A stretch of 64,000 nucleotides of DNA from Gammaproteobacteria bacterium. GTDB lineage: Bacteria; Pseudomonadota; Gammaproteobacteria; UBA6429; Thiohalophilaceae. Below the pieces are notes generated by a model. The model was not told the origin of the DNA. It was given only the letters and a program-made list of their open reading frames with translations, and did not search any database. Where the stretch lies: NCBI GenBank assembly GCA_016125505.1, contig WGLP01000002.1, positions 930,001 to 994,000 of the forward strand, given 5' to 3'. Made by a program: the position numbers and the translations under genes. The stretch's first letter is position 1, and each line of letters starts with the position of its first letter. Below, one piece after another: positions 9,680-16,985 of this stretch.

Positions 9680-10000
9680 ATGCGTATAAAGTCGTTAATT
9701 CTGGTTGCGGCGGTATTGGGTTTGATGGCCTGTTCCTGGGTCAAACTGACGCCGAGCGGTGAAAAGGTCCGCGTGTTAAGCGACGCCGAAGTGGCACATT
9801 GCAAGAAACTCGGCAAGACCACGGCCAATGTGACCAACAAGGTTGCCGGCCTGGAGCGTAAGGAAAAGATCGTGCAGGAAAACCTGGAAGTGCTTGCACG
9901 GAATGCCGCTGCCGAAATGGGCGGGGACACCATCGTGCCGATCGGTCTTGTCCAGGGTGGACAGCAAACCTTCAATGTGTATCGCTGCATAGAGCCTTGA
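9680..10000 (+). CDS. DUF4156-type lipoprotein
   Basis: 106 residues with a lipoprotein signal: basic MRIK, a hydrophobic stretch and lipobox LMAC (Cys18), so it is probably anchored in the membrane facing the periplasm. The mature part has the DUF4156 pattern: SGEKVRVL, a Cys-Lys pair (HCKKLGKTTANV), LARNAAAEMGGDTIVP and a terminal YRC. The two remaining cysteines could form a disulfide. Function is unknown for the family. AAGGGAG provides the ribosome site. Confidence 0.85.
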   Translation: MRIKSLILVAAVLGLMACSWVKLTPSGEKVRVLSDAEVAHCKKLGKTTANVTNKVAGLERKEKIVQENLEVLARNAAAEMGGDTIVPIGLVQGGQQTFNVYRCIEP

Positions 10001-10003
10001 TGC

Positions 10004-10468
10004 ATGTGCGCGCGATTCGTGATGGATTCGCCGGTCGGACGTCTGGCCTTCCAGACCGAGGCAGGTAAGTTAACGCACGCGGATTACGCCGTGCGTGACA
10101 AGATCACGACACAACTCACGGACCCGCTGCACAAAACCATCAAACGCCAGGTCCAGGACTATTTCAGGTCAGCAGCGACGACGTTTGATTTACCCTTGGC
10201 GCTGAAGGGTACGCCGTTTCAAATAAAAGTCTGGCGCGCCTTGCAGGCCATTCCGGTGAGCAAGACCCTGAGCTATGGTGAGTTGGCCGCGCGTCTGCAT
10301 AGCAGTGCCCGTGCGGTGGGCAATGCCTGTCGCGCCAATCCGGTTCCCTTGATCGTTCCCTGTCACCGGGTCGTGGCGAAAAACGGTATCGGTGGTTTCA
10401 GTGGCAAAACAGCCGGCGCAGAGATCGAGCGTAAGCGCTGGCTGCTACGGCACGAAGGGGCGCTTTAG
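10004..10468 (+). CDS. ogt: methylated-DNA--[protein]-cysteine S-methyltransferase
   Basis: 154 residues with the acceptor motif VPCHRVV (Cys120) and the helix-turn-helix region RAVGNACRANP. The protein transfers O6-alkyl groups from guanine to its own cysteine in a suicide reaction. The N-terminal domain is short, as in Ogt rather than the Ada fusion. It starts three bases after the DUF4156 gene ends and precedes xerD by six bases, so it lies within one transcription unit. Confidence 0.95.
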   Translation: MCARFVMDSPVGRLAFQTEAGKLTHADYAVRDKITTQLTDPLHKTIKRQVQDYFRSAATTFDLPLALKGTPFQIKVWRALQAIPVSKTLSYGELAARLHSSARAVGNACRANPVPLIVPCHRVVAKNGIGGFSGKTAGAEIERKRWLLRHEGAL

Positions 10469-10474
10469 ATTCGC

Positions 10475-11368
10475 ATGACGGACAGCGCGGCACTCATTGA
10501 ACGCTTCCTGGATGCACTCTGGATGGAGCGGGGCCTGAGTGACAACACCCTGGCGGCCTATCGCAATGATCTGACGCAGTTCGCCGCCTGGTTGACGAAA
10601 ACGCACATCGATATCCTGAGTATCGAACGTCACCAAGTGGCGCAATATCTCGAGTTACGTGACACGCAACAACGCAGCCCGCGTAGCAGTGCGCGCCTGC
10701 TCTCCAGTCTGCGCCGGTTTTATGCATGGTGCCGGCGCGAACGCCTTATTGAAGACGACCCCGTTCGCCTGTTGTCAGCACCCAAGTTGGGACGTACGCT
10801 GCCCGATACCCTGAGCGAAGCAGAGGTCGAAAAATTACTGGGGGCGCCGGATAGCAACACGCCGCTGGGCATACGCGATCGCGGGATGCTGGAGTTGTTA
10901 TATGCCACGGGCCTGCGGGTGTCGGAGCTGGTGTCGCTGGAAGAACATCAGGTCAACCTGCGCCAGGGCGTGGTGCGTGTGACCGGCAAGGGTCAGAAGG
11001 AACGCCTGGTGCCCATGGGGGATGTTGCAATCGACTGGTTGCGGCGATATCTGGCGGAGGTCCGCCCCGAACAGGATGCCGGCCACCTGTGTAAGGCCCT
11101 GTTCCTGACCCGGCGCAAAAGCGGTATGACCCGCCAGGCCTTCTGGCATTTGATCAAGCGCTATGCGCGGCAGGTGGGGATTACCTCACACTTGTCACCA
11201 CACACCCTGCGGCACGCCTTTGCCACCCATTTATTGAATCACGGCGCGGACTTACGTGCAGTCCAGATGTTGCTGGGCCACAGCAATATCTCCACGACGC
11301 AGATTTATACCCATGTTGCGAAGGCCCGTTTACAGGCCTTGCATGCATTGCATCACCCTCGCGGTTAA
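10475..11368 (+). CDS. xerD: site-specific tyrosine recombinase XerD
   Basis: 297 residues. A SAM-like core-binding domain (1-100) precedes a catalytic domain with the full set of active residues: Arg148 (ATGLRVSE), Lys172 (TGKGQKER), His243-x-x-Arg246 (HTLRHAFATH), His269 (LLGHSN) and nucleophile Tyr278 (IYTH). With XerC it resolves chromosome dimers at dif. The following dsbC supports XerD rather than XerC, since xerD-dsbC is a conserved pair. Confidence 0.96.
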   Translation: MTDSAALIERFLDALWMERGLSDNTLAAYRNDLTQFAAWLTKTHIDILSIERHQVAQYLELRDTQQRSPRSSARLLSSLRRFYAWCRRERLIEDDPVRLLSAPKLGRTLPDTLSEAEVEKLLGAPDSNTPLGIRDRGMLELLYATGLRVSELVSLEEHQVNLRQGVVRVTGKGQKERLVPMGDVAIDWLRRYLAEVRPEQDAGHLCKALFLTRRKSGMTRQAFWHLIKRYARQVGITSHLSPHTLRHAFATHLLNHGADLRAVQMLLGHSNISTTQIYTHVAKARLQALHALHHPRG

Positions 11369-11470
11369 GCTTCTCAGGCGGGCTGTTTAACTGCCGATAT
11401 GTGGAACTCAACAGGTAATTTCGCCTCTGAAGAGGTACAATCCGAACATCTTATGTTCAAGGAATTTTGT

Positions 11471-12211
11471 ATGTCATTTGTTAAACGTGCATTTGTTATT
11501 GTGTGTCTGTGTTCGTTGTTTGCGGGTTTCGCCAACGCCAAGGACGATGAATTTACCGAGATCCGGGACCTGGTCAGCAAGCAACTGGGCAAGAAGGTGA
11601 CGGAAGTCAAACCGTCACCCGTCCCGGGCCTCTATCAGGTGACGGCGCCGCCGATGGTGTTTTATATGAGCAAGGACGCGCGTTATGTGATCAATGGTGA
11701 CATTGTCGATCTCAAGGACAAGGTCAACCTGAGCTCGGATGCGAGAGCCTCAGCGAAGAAGGCGGCACTCGATCAGCTTAGCGAAAATGACATGATCATC
11801 TACAAACCCAAAAAGGTAAAACACGTTGTCACCGTGTTTACCGATATCGATTGCCCGTATTGCCGCAAGCTGCACAATGAAATGGCGGACTACAACAAGC
11901 ATGGCATCGAGATCCGTTATCTGGCCTATCCCCGCGCCGGTATCGGTTCGGAGTCATATAACAAGGCAGTCGCCGTCTGGTGCGCCAAGGATCGCAAGAA
12001 GGCGATGGACGATGCCAAGAAAGGGGTTAACGTCCCGGCGAAAACCTGTGATAACCCGGTGGCAAAGGAATTTCAACTGGGACAGGAACTGGGTATCAAC
12101 GGCACACCGGCACTGGTGTTTGAAGACGGTCAGATCTTTCCCGGGTATGCGCCGGCGGATCGTCTAAGCGCGATACTGGATCAAATGGAACCGAACGTGT
12201 CCATGAAGTAA
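11471..12211 (+). CDS. dsbC: thiol:disulfide interchange protein DsbC
   Basis: 246 residues with a Sec signal (cut likely after FANA, residue 23), an N-terminal dimerisation domain (25-85) and a thioredoxin fold with the CPYC active site (Cys128, Cys131) and cis-proline loop GTPAL. It isomerises wrong disulfides in the periplasm and is kept reduced by DsbD. A second cysteine pair (VWCAKD and KTCDNP) matches the structural disulfide of DsbC. The frame is open to 11399, but AAGGAA six bases before 11471 and the signal peptide fix the start. Confidence 0.96.
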   Translation: MSFVKRAFVIVCLCSLFAGFANAKDDEFTEIRDLVSKQLGKKVTEVKPSPVPGLYQVTAPPMVFYMSKDARYVINGDIVDLKDKVNLSSDARASAKKAALDQLSENDMIIYKPKKVKHVVTVFTDIDCPYCRKLHNEMADYNKHGIEIRYLAYPRAGIGSESYNKAVAVWCAKDRKKAMDDAKKGVNVPAKTCDNPVAKEFQLGQELGINGTPALVFEDGQIFPGYAPADRLSAILDQMEPNVSMK

Positions 12212-12234
12212 TCGGTTTTAAATGGTTGTTAATT

Positions 12235-12262
12235 AAAAAAGCCGGGTTAACCCGGCTTTTTT
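12235..12262. terminator. bidirectional terminator between dsbC and cnoX
   Basis: Six As, the perfect palindrome GCCGGGTTAACCCGGC at 12241-12256, and six Ts. It sits between convergent genes and can serve both. Confidence 0.9.
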
Positions 12263-12278
12263 ATTTCAGTATGTTTTG

Positions 12279-13133
12279 TTAATACAGCAAGGCTGCCATC
12301 TTCTGCCGATAGCGGCTCACCAGTTCACCTCGGCCGCCCAGCATGTCGAAGACTTTCAGAATTCCTTTGCGGCCGGCATCGTCACCATACTTGCGATCGT
12401 GTTTCATGATCTCGAGTAGCTGATCCATGGCATCCTGGTAACGTGCCTGGGTGATATAAAACGACGAGAGTTGATAACGGGCTTCGCAGTCCGCGGGGTC
12501 TGCTTCGATCCTGGCGCGCAGGCTGGCTTCGTCCGGGCCATCGCTGGCAGTGTTGAGGAATTCGAGACGGCCGAGCAGACCGGCGATTTCCGGTTGTTGG
12601 CGGATGTCAGGTGGCAATGATTGCAGAATGGTACGGGCATCATCGTATTCTTTTTCCCGCATCAGTACATCGACATACAGCAAACGCAGGTTATTGTTAT
12701 GCGGGTCACTGTTGACGATAGCGATCATATCCTGCCTGGCGCCGGCATCGCCGTTATTGTAGCGTTCGAGGGCGGCTGCCATGAGCTTGTCCGATTCGCG
12801 CACAACATATTTGTCGAGCAGGGCGCGGATTTGCGATTCGGGTTGCGCACCGAGAAACTCATCCACCACCTGCCCGTTTTTCACCACCTTGACGGTGGGC
12901 ACGCTGCGCACGCGAAATTGCTGCGCCAGCTGTTGTTGTTCGTCGATGTTGACCTTGGCCAGTTTGAAACCACCCTGGTACTCGTCCGCCAGTTTGGTCA
13001 GGACGGGCATGAGTTGTTTGCAGGGGCCACACCAACTGGCCCAAAAATCCACCAGCACCGGCACCTCATTGGAGGCATCCAGGACATCGTCGGCAAAGGT
13101 TTCAAACGTGGTATCAAAACTGTGCATGGCCAT
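12279..13133 (-). CDS. cnoX: thioredoxin-TPR co-chaperone CnoX
   Basis: 284 residues: a thioredoxin domain (1-115) followed by TPR helices (130-284, with RLLYVDVLMREKEYDDARTILQSL). This is the YbbN/CnoX architecture, a holdase that hands oxidatively stressed clients to GroEL or DnaK. The active site is intact WCGPC (Cys35, Cys38), unlike E. coli CnoX, so reductase activity is likely retained. It is transcribed toward dsbC and starts 48 bp after the AddA-like gene ends. Confidence 0.93.
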   Translation of the reverse strand: MAMHSFDTTFETFADDVLDASNEVPVLVDFWASWCGPCKQLMPVLTKLADEYQGGFKLAKVNIDEQQQLAQQFRVRSVPTVKVVKNGQVVDEFLGAQPESQIRALLDKYVVRESDKLMAAALERYNNGDAGARQDMIAIVNSDPHNNNLRLLYVDVLMREKEYDDARTILQSLPPDIRQQPEIAGLLGRLEFLNTASDGPDEASLRARIEADPADCEARYQLSSFYITQARYQDAMDQLLEIMKHDRKYGDDAGRKGILKVFDMLGGRGELVSRYRQKMAALLY

Positions 13134-13181
13134 TTCTCGTTTCCAGGGAAATCCTGAATATAGGGATGCCGTTGCGCTGGT

Positions 13182-16100
13182 TCAAGTCGGCACGTCGATG
13201 CATTCGGGCAAGGCAGTAAATAACAGCTGACAGCGAATCGATCTATCCGGATAGATACGCCGCACACCCTCGGCATAGAGGCGCAACTGTTCCCGGTATG
13301 CCTGACTGGCTTCGGCCAGCTCCGCTTGCGTGCCAAGTCGGTGGGTTTTGTAATCCACGATCAGGATGCGGCCGCGATAACAGACAAGGCGATCGATGAT
13401 GCCATACACCGTGCGGCCGTCGTCGTTATAGGCGATAGGGACTTCTGCATAAGACTGTTCGTATTGTCGCTCGTCAAAAAGTGCCGGAAAGCGTTGGATG
13501 ACGGTTTGCGCCTCCGTCCAATATTGTTGCAATTCCTCGTCAGCGATCTGATTGAAACGTGACTGAAATATCTGAACGTTTGTGTCCGGCTGACGCGAGA
13601 GGGCCTCGAGCATGGCGTGGATCACGATGCCACGCTGGCGCGCGTCTTCATCGATCGCCGTCTGGTGCGACGCATGCCAGTCGACGGTATAGCTGGGGGC
13701 GATCTCCCGGCGCATGGCGGGCAGGTCCAGCATACCTTGTAGCCCCGGGTGCACCTCGACAGTTTGGCTTGCAATGGGGCTACTCGACACCGTTTCGCCT
13801 GGTGCCGTTGCGGTTTCGCTGAGGATGCAGATGTCAGCCACCGCCGCGGTATCGAGACCATGCACACGGCAGATCTCATCGTACCAGCCCTTGGCCTTGT
13901 TGGAGGCCGATATATATAAGTATTGTTCGGCGCGGGTGAGGGCCACGTAGAGCAGGTTGGCATCTTCCTGCCGGTTTTTTTCTTCCAGGCGTGCCATGAC
14001 GTCGGCACAGTAGGCGTTGGGAAATTTGCTGCTGGGTGACAACAGAAAACTTTGCGGTGTCACCGCTTCGGCCGGCCATTCCACCAGGATACGCGCACCA
14101 CGGTCCGGCGGGCTTTCCCGGCTGGCATCGGCGACAAAGACGACCGGTGCCTCCAGGCCTTTGGCCTCATGCACGGTCAATAGCCGTACCCGATCCTGTT
14201 CGCCCTGGCCCGGCGGTTGATCCGGTGCCTCCTGATCCTGCTGGCGCAGTTGATCGAGCCAGACCATGAAACGCGTCAGACTGGGATAACGACCGCTGTC
14301 GCTCTCCAGGGCAAGTTCGAGAAAGCGGATCAGGTTGGCAATGATCCGCGGGTGCAGGTGGGCGGGAAACGCGGCGCGGTAACGTGCAAAGACATTGGCT
14401 TCACTATAGATACGATCCAGTAAGTCATGCACGGGCAGTTGATCCGCCAGCGGAATCCAATTTTGCAAGGCAGCGGCAGCGCGGGCCAGCGGGTGTTCGG
14501 CTGCCGTGGTTGCCGCCAGTTCCAGCAGGCGTGCAAACCAGTCACCCTGATCGGCCAGCAGCATGAGGTCGTCATCGCTAATGGCAAACAGCGGCGAACG
14601 CAGTATGCCTGCCAGCGCCAGATTATTGAAAGGTGTGATCAACCACTGCAACAGATTGATCATGTCCTTGACTTCCAGACTGTCGAGCAGTGTGCCGCGT
14701 TCGGTGCCAAGGTAGGGAATGTGCGCTTCACGCAGTGCACGTTCGTAATCGTTCACGCGTGTGCGCGAACGAAACAGGATCATGATGTCGGCATAACGCA
14801 GATAACGGGCCTTGCCCGGACGGCCAATCACGGTTTGCGCGGCAACGAGTTCATTGATGGTGGCCGCGATCCCTTGTGCCTCGTGATAATACGCAGAATC
14901 GGCCTGGGGCCGTGGTGTCAGTAAAGGATTGCGCAGGCCGGGGTCGTTGCCCTTTTTTTCCGTCGCCTGCAATGGCAACAGACTCACGCGGCCCGGCAGG
15001 TGCGAGTGTTCGGTACGATGGGTTTCGAAGTGCGTCAGCTGCAGGTTCGGATTATCCGTAAATACCTTGTTGACGAACTCGATGACTGCCGGTGAAGAGC
15101 GCCACGATTTACTCAGCGTTTCCTGTTGCGAACCCGGCAGGTGATCGGCAAGCCAGGTCGTCGCCGCATCAAACAGGCGCGGTTCGGCGCGGCGAAAACT
15201 GTAAATGGACTGTTTGCTGTCACCCACGAACAAGACACTGCGCTGGCGCTCGGCTTCGCCCGCGGCCAGTTCCTGCAACAATGGCAACACCAGTTGCCAT
15301 TGAATCGGATTCGTGTCCTGGAATTCATCGATGAGTAAATGATCGATGCGTTGATCCAGTTTGTATTGCACCCAGTCGGCGTGATTGGCCGTCGTCAACA
15401 GCAGATAACTGTTCCATTCGAGATCGGCAAAGTCGAGCACACGCTGGTTTTGTTTGATGCGCTGATAATGGGATAGCAAGGACTCGCCGCATAACATCCA
15501 GGCGTGACTGAGGACGAGGGTGTCGATGGCATGTTGCCGGCGTCGGACTGACACTAATTGTTCGCAAAAGCGTTCGTGCAATTCGAGAAAACGCTCGACA
15601 CCTGCCGCACCGAGTTTTTCCGTGAGGGTCTTGTTGGTATTGCGTTTGCGAGGTTCGTCGCTGTTCGTGAAGAAAACCGACCAGATTTGTGTAAAACCTT
15701 CCTGCGCAGTGATGTCATTGCGTAAACCGCCGTCGATCTGCGCTGCTGCCTTATTATGGCTTTCTATTGGATGTTTCAATAACAGCGTCTGGAACTCAAT
15801 TAATTCCTGGTGGATTGCCGCGTCGTCCAGAAAAGTCGCGAGCGGGTCACTGGCAATGTCGATATCGATGTGCTGCACAAGACGTTCGTAGGCAAATGCG
15901 ACCGCTGATGCCTGACCTTGCGTCAACGCCCACCAGTCACTGCGGTGTCCAATGAAGTCATAGAGCAGATGCCGGGCGGGTTCCAAGCCCAGTTGTTGCA
16001 GGAGGACATCCATGGCCTGCGCGATTTCGCCCTGCGGCTGCCGTGTCAATTCGCCCGCGAAACTTTCCCAGGCCTCATCAAGGAGTTGACGAGTCAACTC

Positions 16101-16511
16101 AATCAGCTCAAAACCCGGGGGCACATCGGCTTCCATGGGAAACCGGCGTAACAGATCCTGGCAAAAGGCATGAAAGGTCGTGCAACGCACAGGATAATGA
16201 CTGTGCAACAGGAATTCGTACAAAGCGGCGGCGCGTTCGCGCAGTTCAGGCGTTGCGGGTAGTCCCAAATCGGCAAGATATTGATCAAGTTCAATGTCTT
16301 CGATGCTGGACAAGGTTTGAACTCGCTGCAACAGGCGTTGCCCCATTTCCGCCGCGGCCTTGCGCGTGAAAGTGATGGCCAGGATTCCGCCAGGTTTGGC
16401 ACCCAGTAATAATAAATAGATAAGCCGGTTGACCAATTGATGGGTTTTGCCACTGCCGGCAGAGGCATGCAGGGCGAGGTAGGGGGTAAACGATTCCACA
16501 GTGTTGGGCAT
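13182..16511 (-). CDS. addA: AddA-like UvrD/RecB-family helicase-nuclease
   Basis: 1109 residues. Superfamily 1 helicase motifs occur in order: Walker A ASAGSGKT (16-23), ITFTRKAAAEM, LLIDEFQDTNPIQW (motif II), VGDSKQSIYSFRRA, LLTVHEAKGLEAPVVFV and LLYVALTRAEQYLYI. The C-terminus has a RecB-type PD-(D/E)XK nuclease (GIIDRLVCYRGRILIVDYKTHR). AddA with AddB processes double-strand ends for RecA. The matching AddB-like gene is not adjacent but lies at 32743-35655. Length is close to AddA (about 1150-1250). Confidence 0.9.
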   Translation of the reverse strand: MPNTVESFTPYLALHASAGSGKTHQLVNRLIYLLLLGAKPGGILAITFTRKAAAEMGQRLLQRVQTLSSIEDIELDQYLADLGLPATPELRERAAALYEFLLHSHYPVRCTTFHAFCQDLLRRFPMEADVPPGFELIELTRQLLDEAWESFAGELTRQPQGEIAQAMDVLLQQLGLEPARHLLYDFIGHRSDWWALTQGQASAVAFAYERLVQHIDIDIASDPLATFLDDAAIHQELIEFQTLLLKHPIESHNKAAAQIDGGLRNDITAQEGFTQIWSVFFTNSDEPRKRNTNKTLTEKLGAAGVERFLELHERFCEQLVSVRRRQHAIDTLVLSHAWMLCGESLLSHYQRIKQNQRVLDFADLEWNSYLLLTTANHADWVQYKLDQRIDHLLIDEFQDTNPIQWQLVLPLLQELAAGEAERQRSVLFVGDSKQSIYSFRRAEPRLFDAATTWLADHLPGSQQETLSKSWRSSPAVIEFVNKVFTDNPNLQLTHFETHRTEHSHLPGRVSLLPLQATEKKGNDPGLRNPLLTPRPQADSAYYHEAQGIAATINELVAAQTVIGRPGKARYLRYADIMILFRSRTRVNDYERALREAHIPYLGTERGTLLDSLEVKDMINLLQWLITPFNNLALAGILRSPLFAISDDDLMLLADQGDWFARLLELAATTAAEHPLARAAAALQNWIPLADQLPVHDLLDRIYSEANVFARYRAAFPAHLHPRIIANLIRFLELALESDSGRYPSLTRFMVWLDQLRQQDQEAPDQPPGQGEQDRVRLLTVHEAKGLEAPVVFVADASRESPPDRGARILVEWPAEAVTPQSFLLSPSSKFPNAYCADVMARLEEKNRQEDANLLYVALTRAEQYLYISASNKAKGWYDEICRVHGLDTAAVADICILSETATAPGETVSSSPIASQTVEVHPGLQGMLDLPAMRREIAPSYTVDWHASHQTAIDEDARQRGIVIHAMLEALSRQPDTNVQIFQSRFNQIADEELQQYWTEAQTVIQRFPALFDERQYEQSYAEVPIAYNDDGRTVYGIIDRLVCYRGRILIVDYKTHRLGTQAELAEASQAYREQLRLYAEGVRRIYPDRSIRCQLLFTALPECIDVPT

Positions 16512-16630
16512 GGCCTGAGGATAAACATCATGCGACGTAGGGTAAAGTCACCTTTTCACGGAGACGACAAGTTTCTCGTTTGAAACACTTCGTCACACAC
16601 ATGTTCGAAAAATCTTGTTATTCTAGCTCG

Positions 16631-16834
16631 CGATGGAAATGACACTCCTCTCCAAGGAGATGCACAAGGAGACGTGATAGCAGGCCGGATCAGCCTGCCA
16701 GGGACGACACCAGGGATACCCAAGCAGGGGCAGGATGCCGGAAGGACACGCAAAAAAATCTGCGCGGGACATAAAAGCGAGCTGGATGCTCGAAGGGTGA
16801 TTGAGAAAAGCGGCTACTTAGCCGCTTTTTTTTT
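16631..16834 (+). ncRNA. CsrB/RsmZ-type CsrA-sequestering small RNA (candidate)
   Basis: About 204 nt with no credible ORF but 11 GGA triplets (at 16635, 16656, 16668, 16687, 16702, 16714, 16733, 16740, 16744, 16767 and 16784). One is within CAGGATG, the CsrB repeat consensus (16731-16737). Two GGAs sit in perfect hairpin loops: GCAGGC/GCCTGC at 16680-16698 around CGGATCA, and CGAGC/GCTCG at 16778-16792 around TGGAT. It ends in a strong intrinsic terminator. A possible -10 (TATTCT, 16619-16624) sets the 5' end, which is approximate. Family knowledge: such RNAs titrate CsrA/RsmA. csrA itself is at 47990. No clear GacA box (TGTAAG-N-CTTACA) was found upstream. Confidence 0.8.
16807..16834 (+). 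terminator. intrinsic terminator of the CsrB-like RNA
   Basis: Ten-base stem AAAGCGGCTA / TAGCCGCTTT with a two-base loop, continuing into a run of nine Ts. Confidence 0.9.
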
Positions 16835-16841
16835 GACCCTA

Positions 16842-16968
16842 ACTCAGAGCTGCTGCGCTTGGCGATCCGGCGTTAAAAATGAACTCAAAATGCTCATTGA
16901 CTCGCGTGTTAACTCCGCTTTCTCGTTCATTTTTGCCTTGTCTCGCCTGCGCTCGCGACGCTCTGAGT
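16842..16968. repeat. nested palindromic intergenic element
   Basis: Mirrored inverted repeats about one centre: ACTCAGAGC (16842-16850) with GCTCTGAGT (16960-16968), GGCGA (16861-16865) with TCGCC (16943-16947), and AAAAATGAAC (16875-16884) with GTTCATTTTT (16925-16934). The whole could fold into one long hairpin. It lies between the terminator of the small RNA and the convergent aldolase-SDR gene. It resembles the MITE or REP-like palindromes scattered in gammaproteobacterial genomes; only one copy is visible here. Confidence 0.6.
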
Positions 16969-16985
16969 CAGGCTCTACTTCAAAT

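Noticed and set aside
16632..16678. Short ORF (14 codons from the ATG at 16633) inside the CsrB-like RNA
   Set aside because: No ribosome site, and the GGA-rich hairpin layout explains the sequence better.
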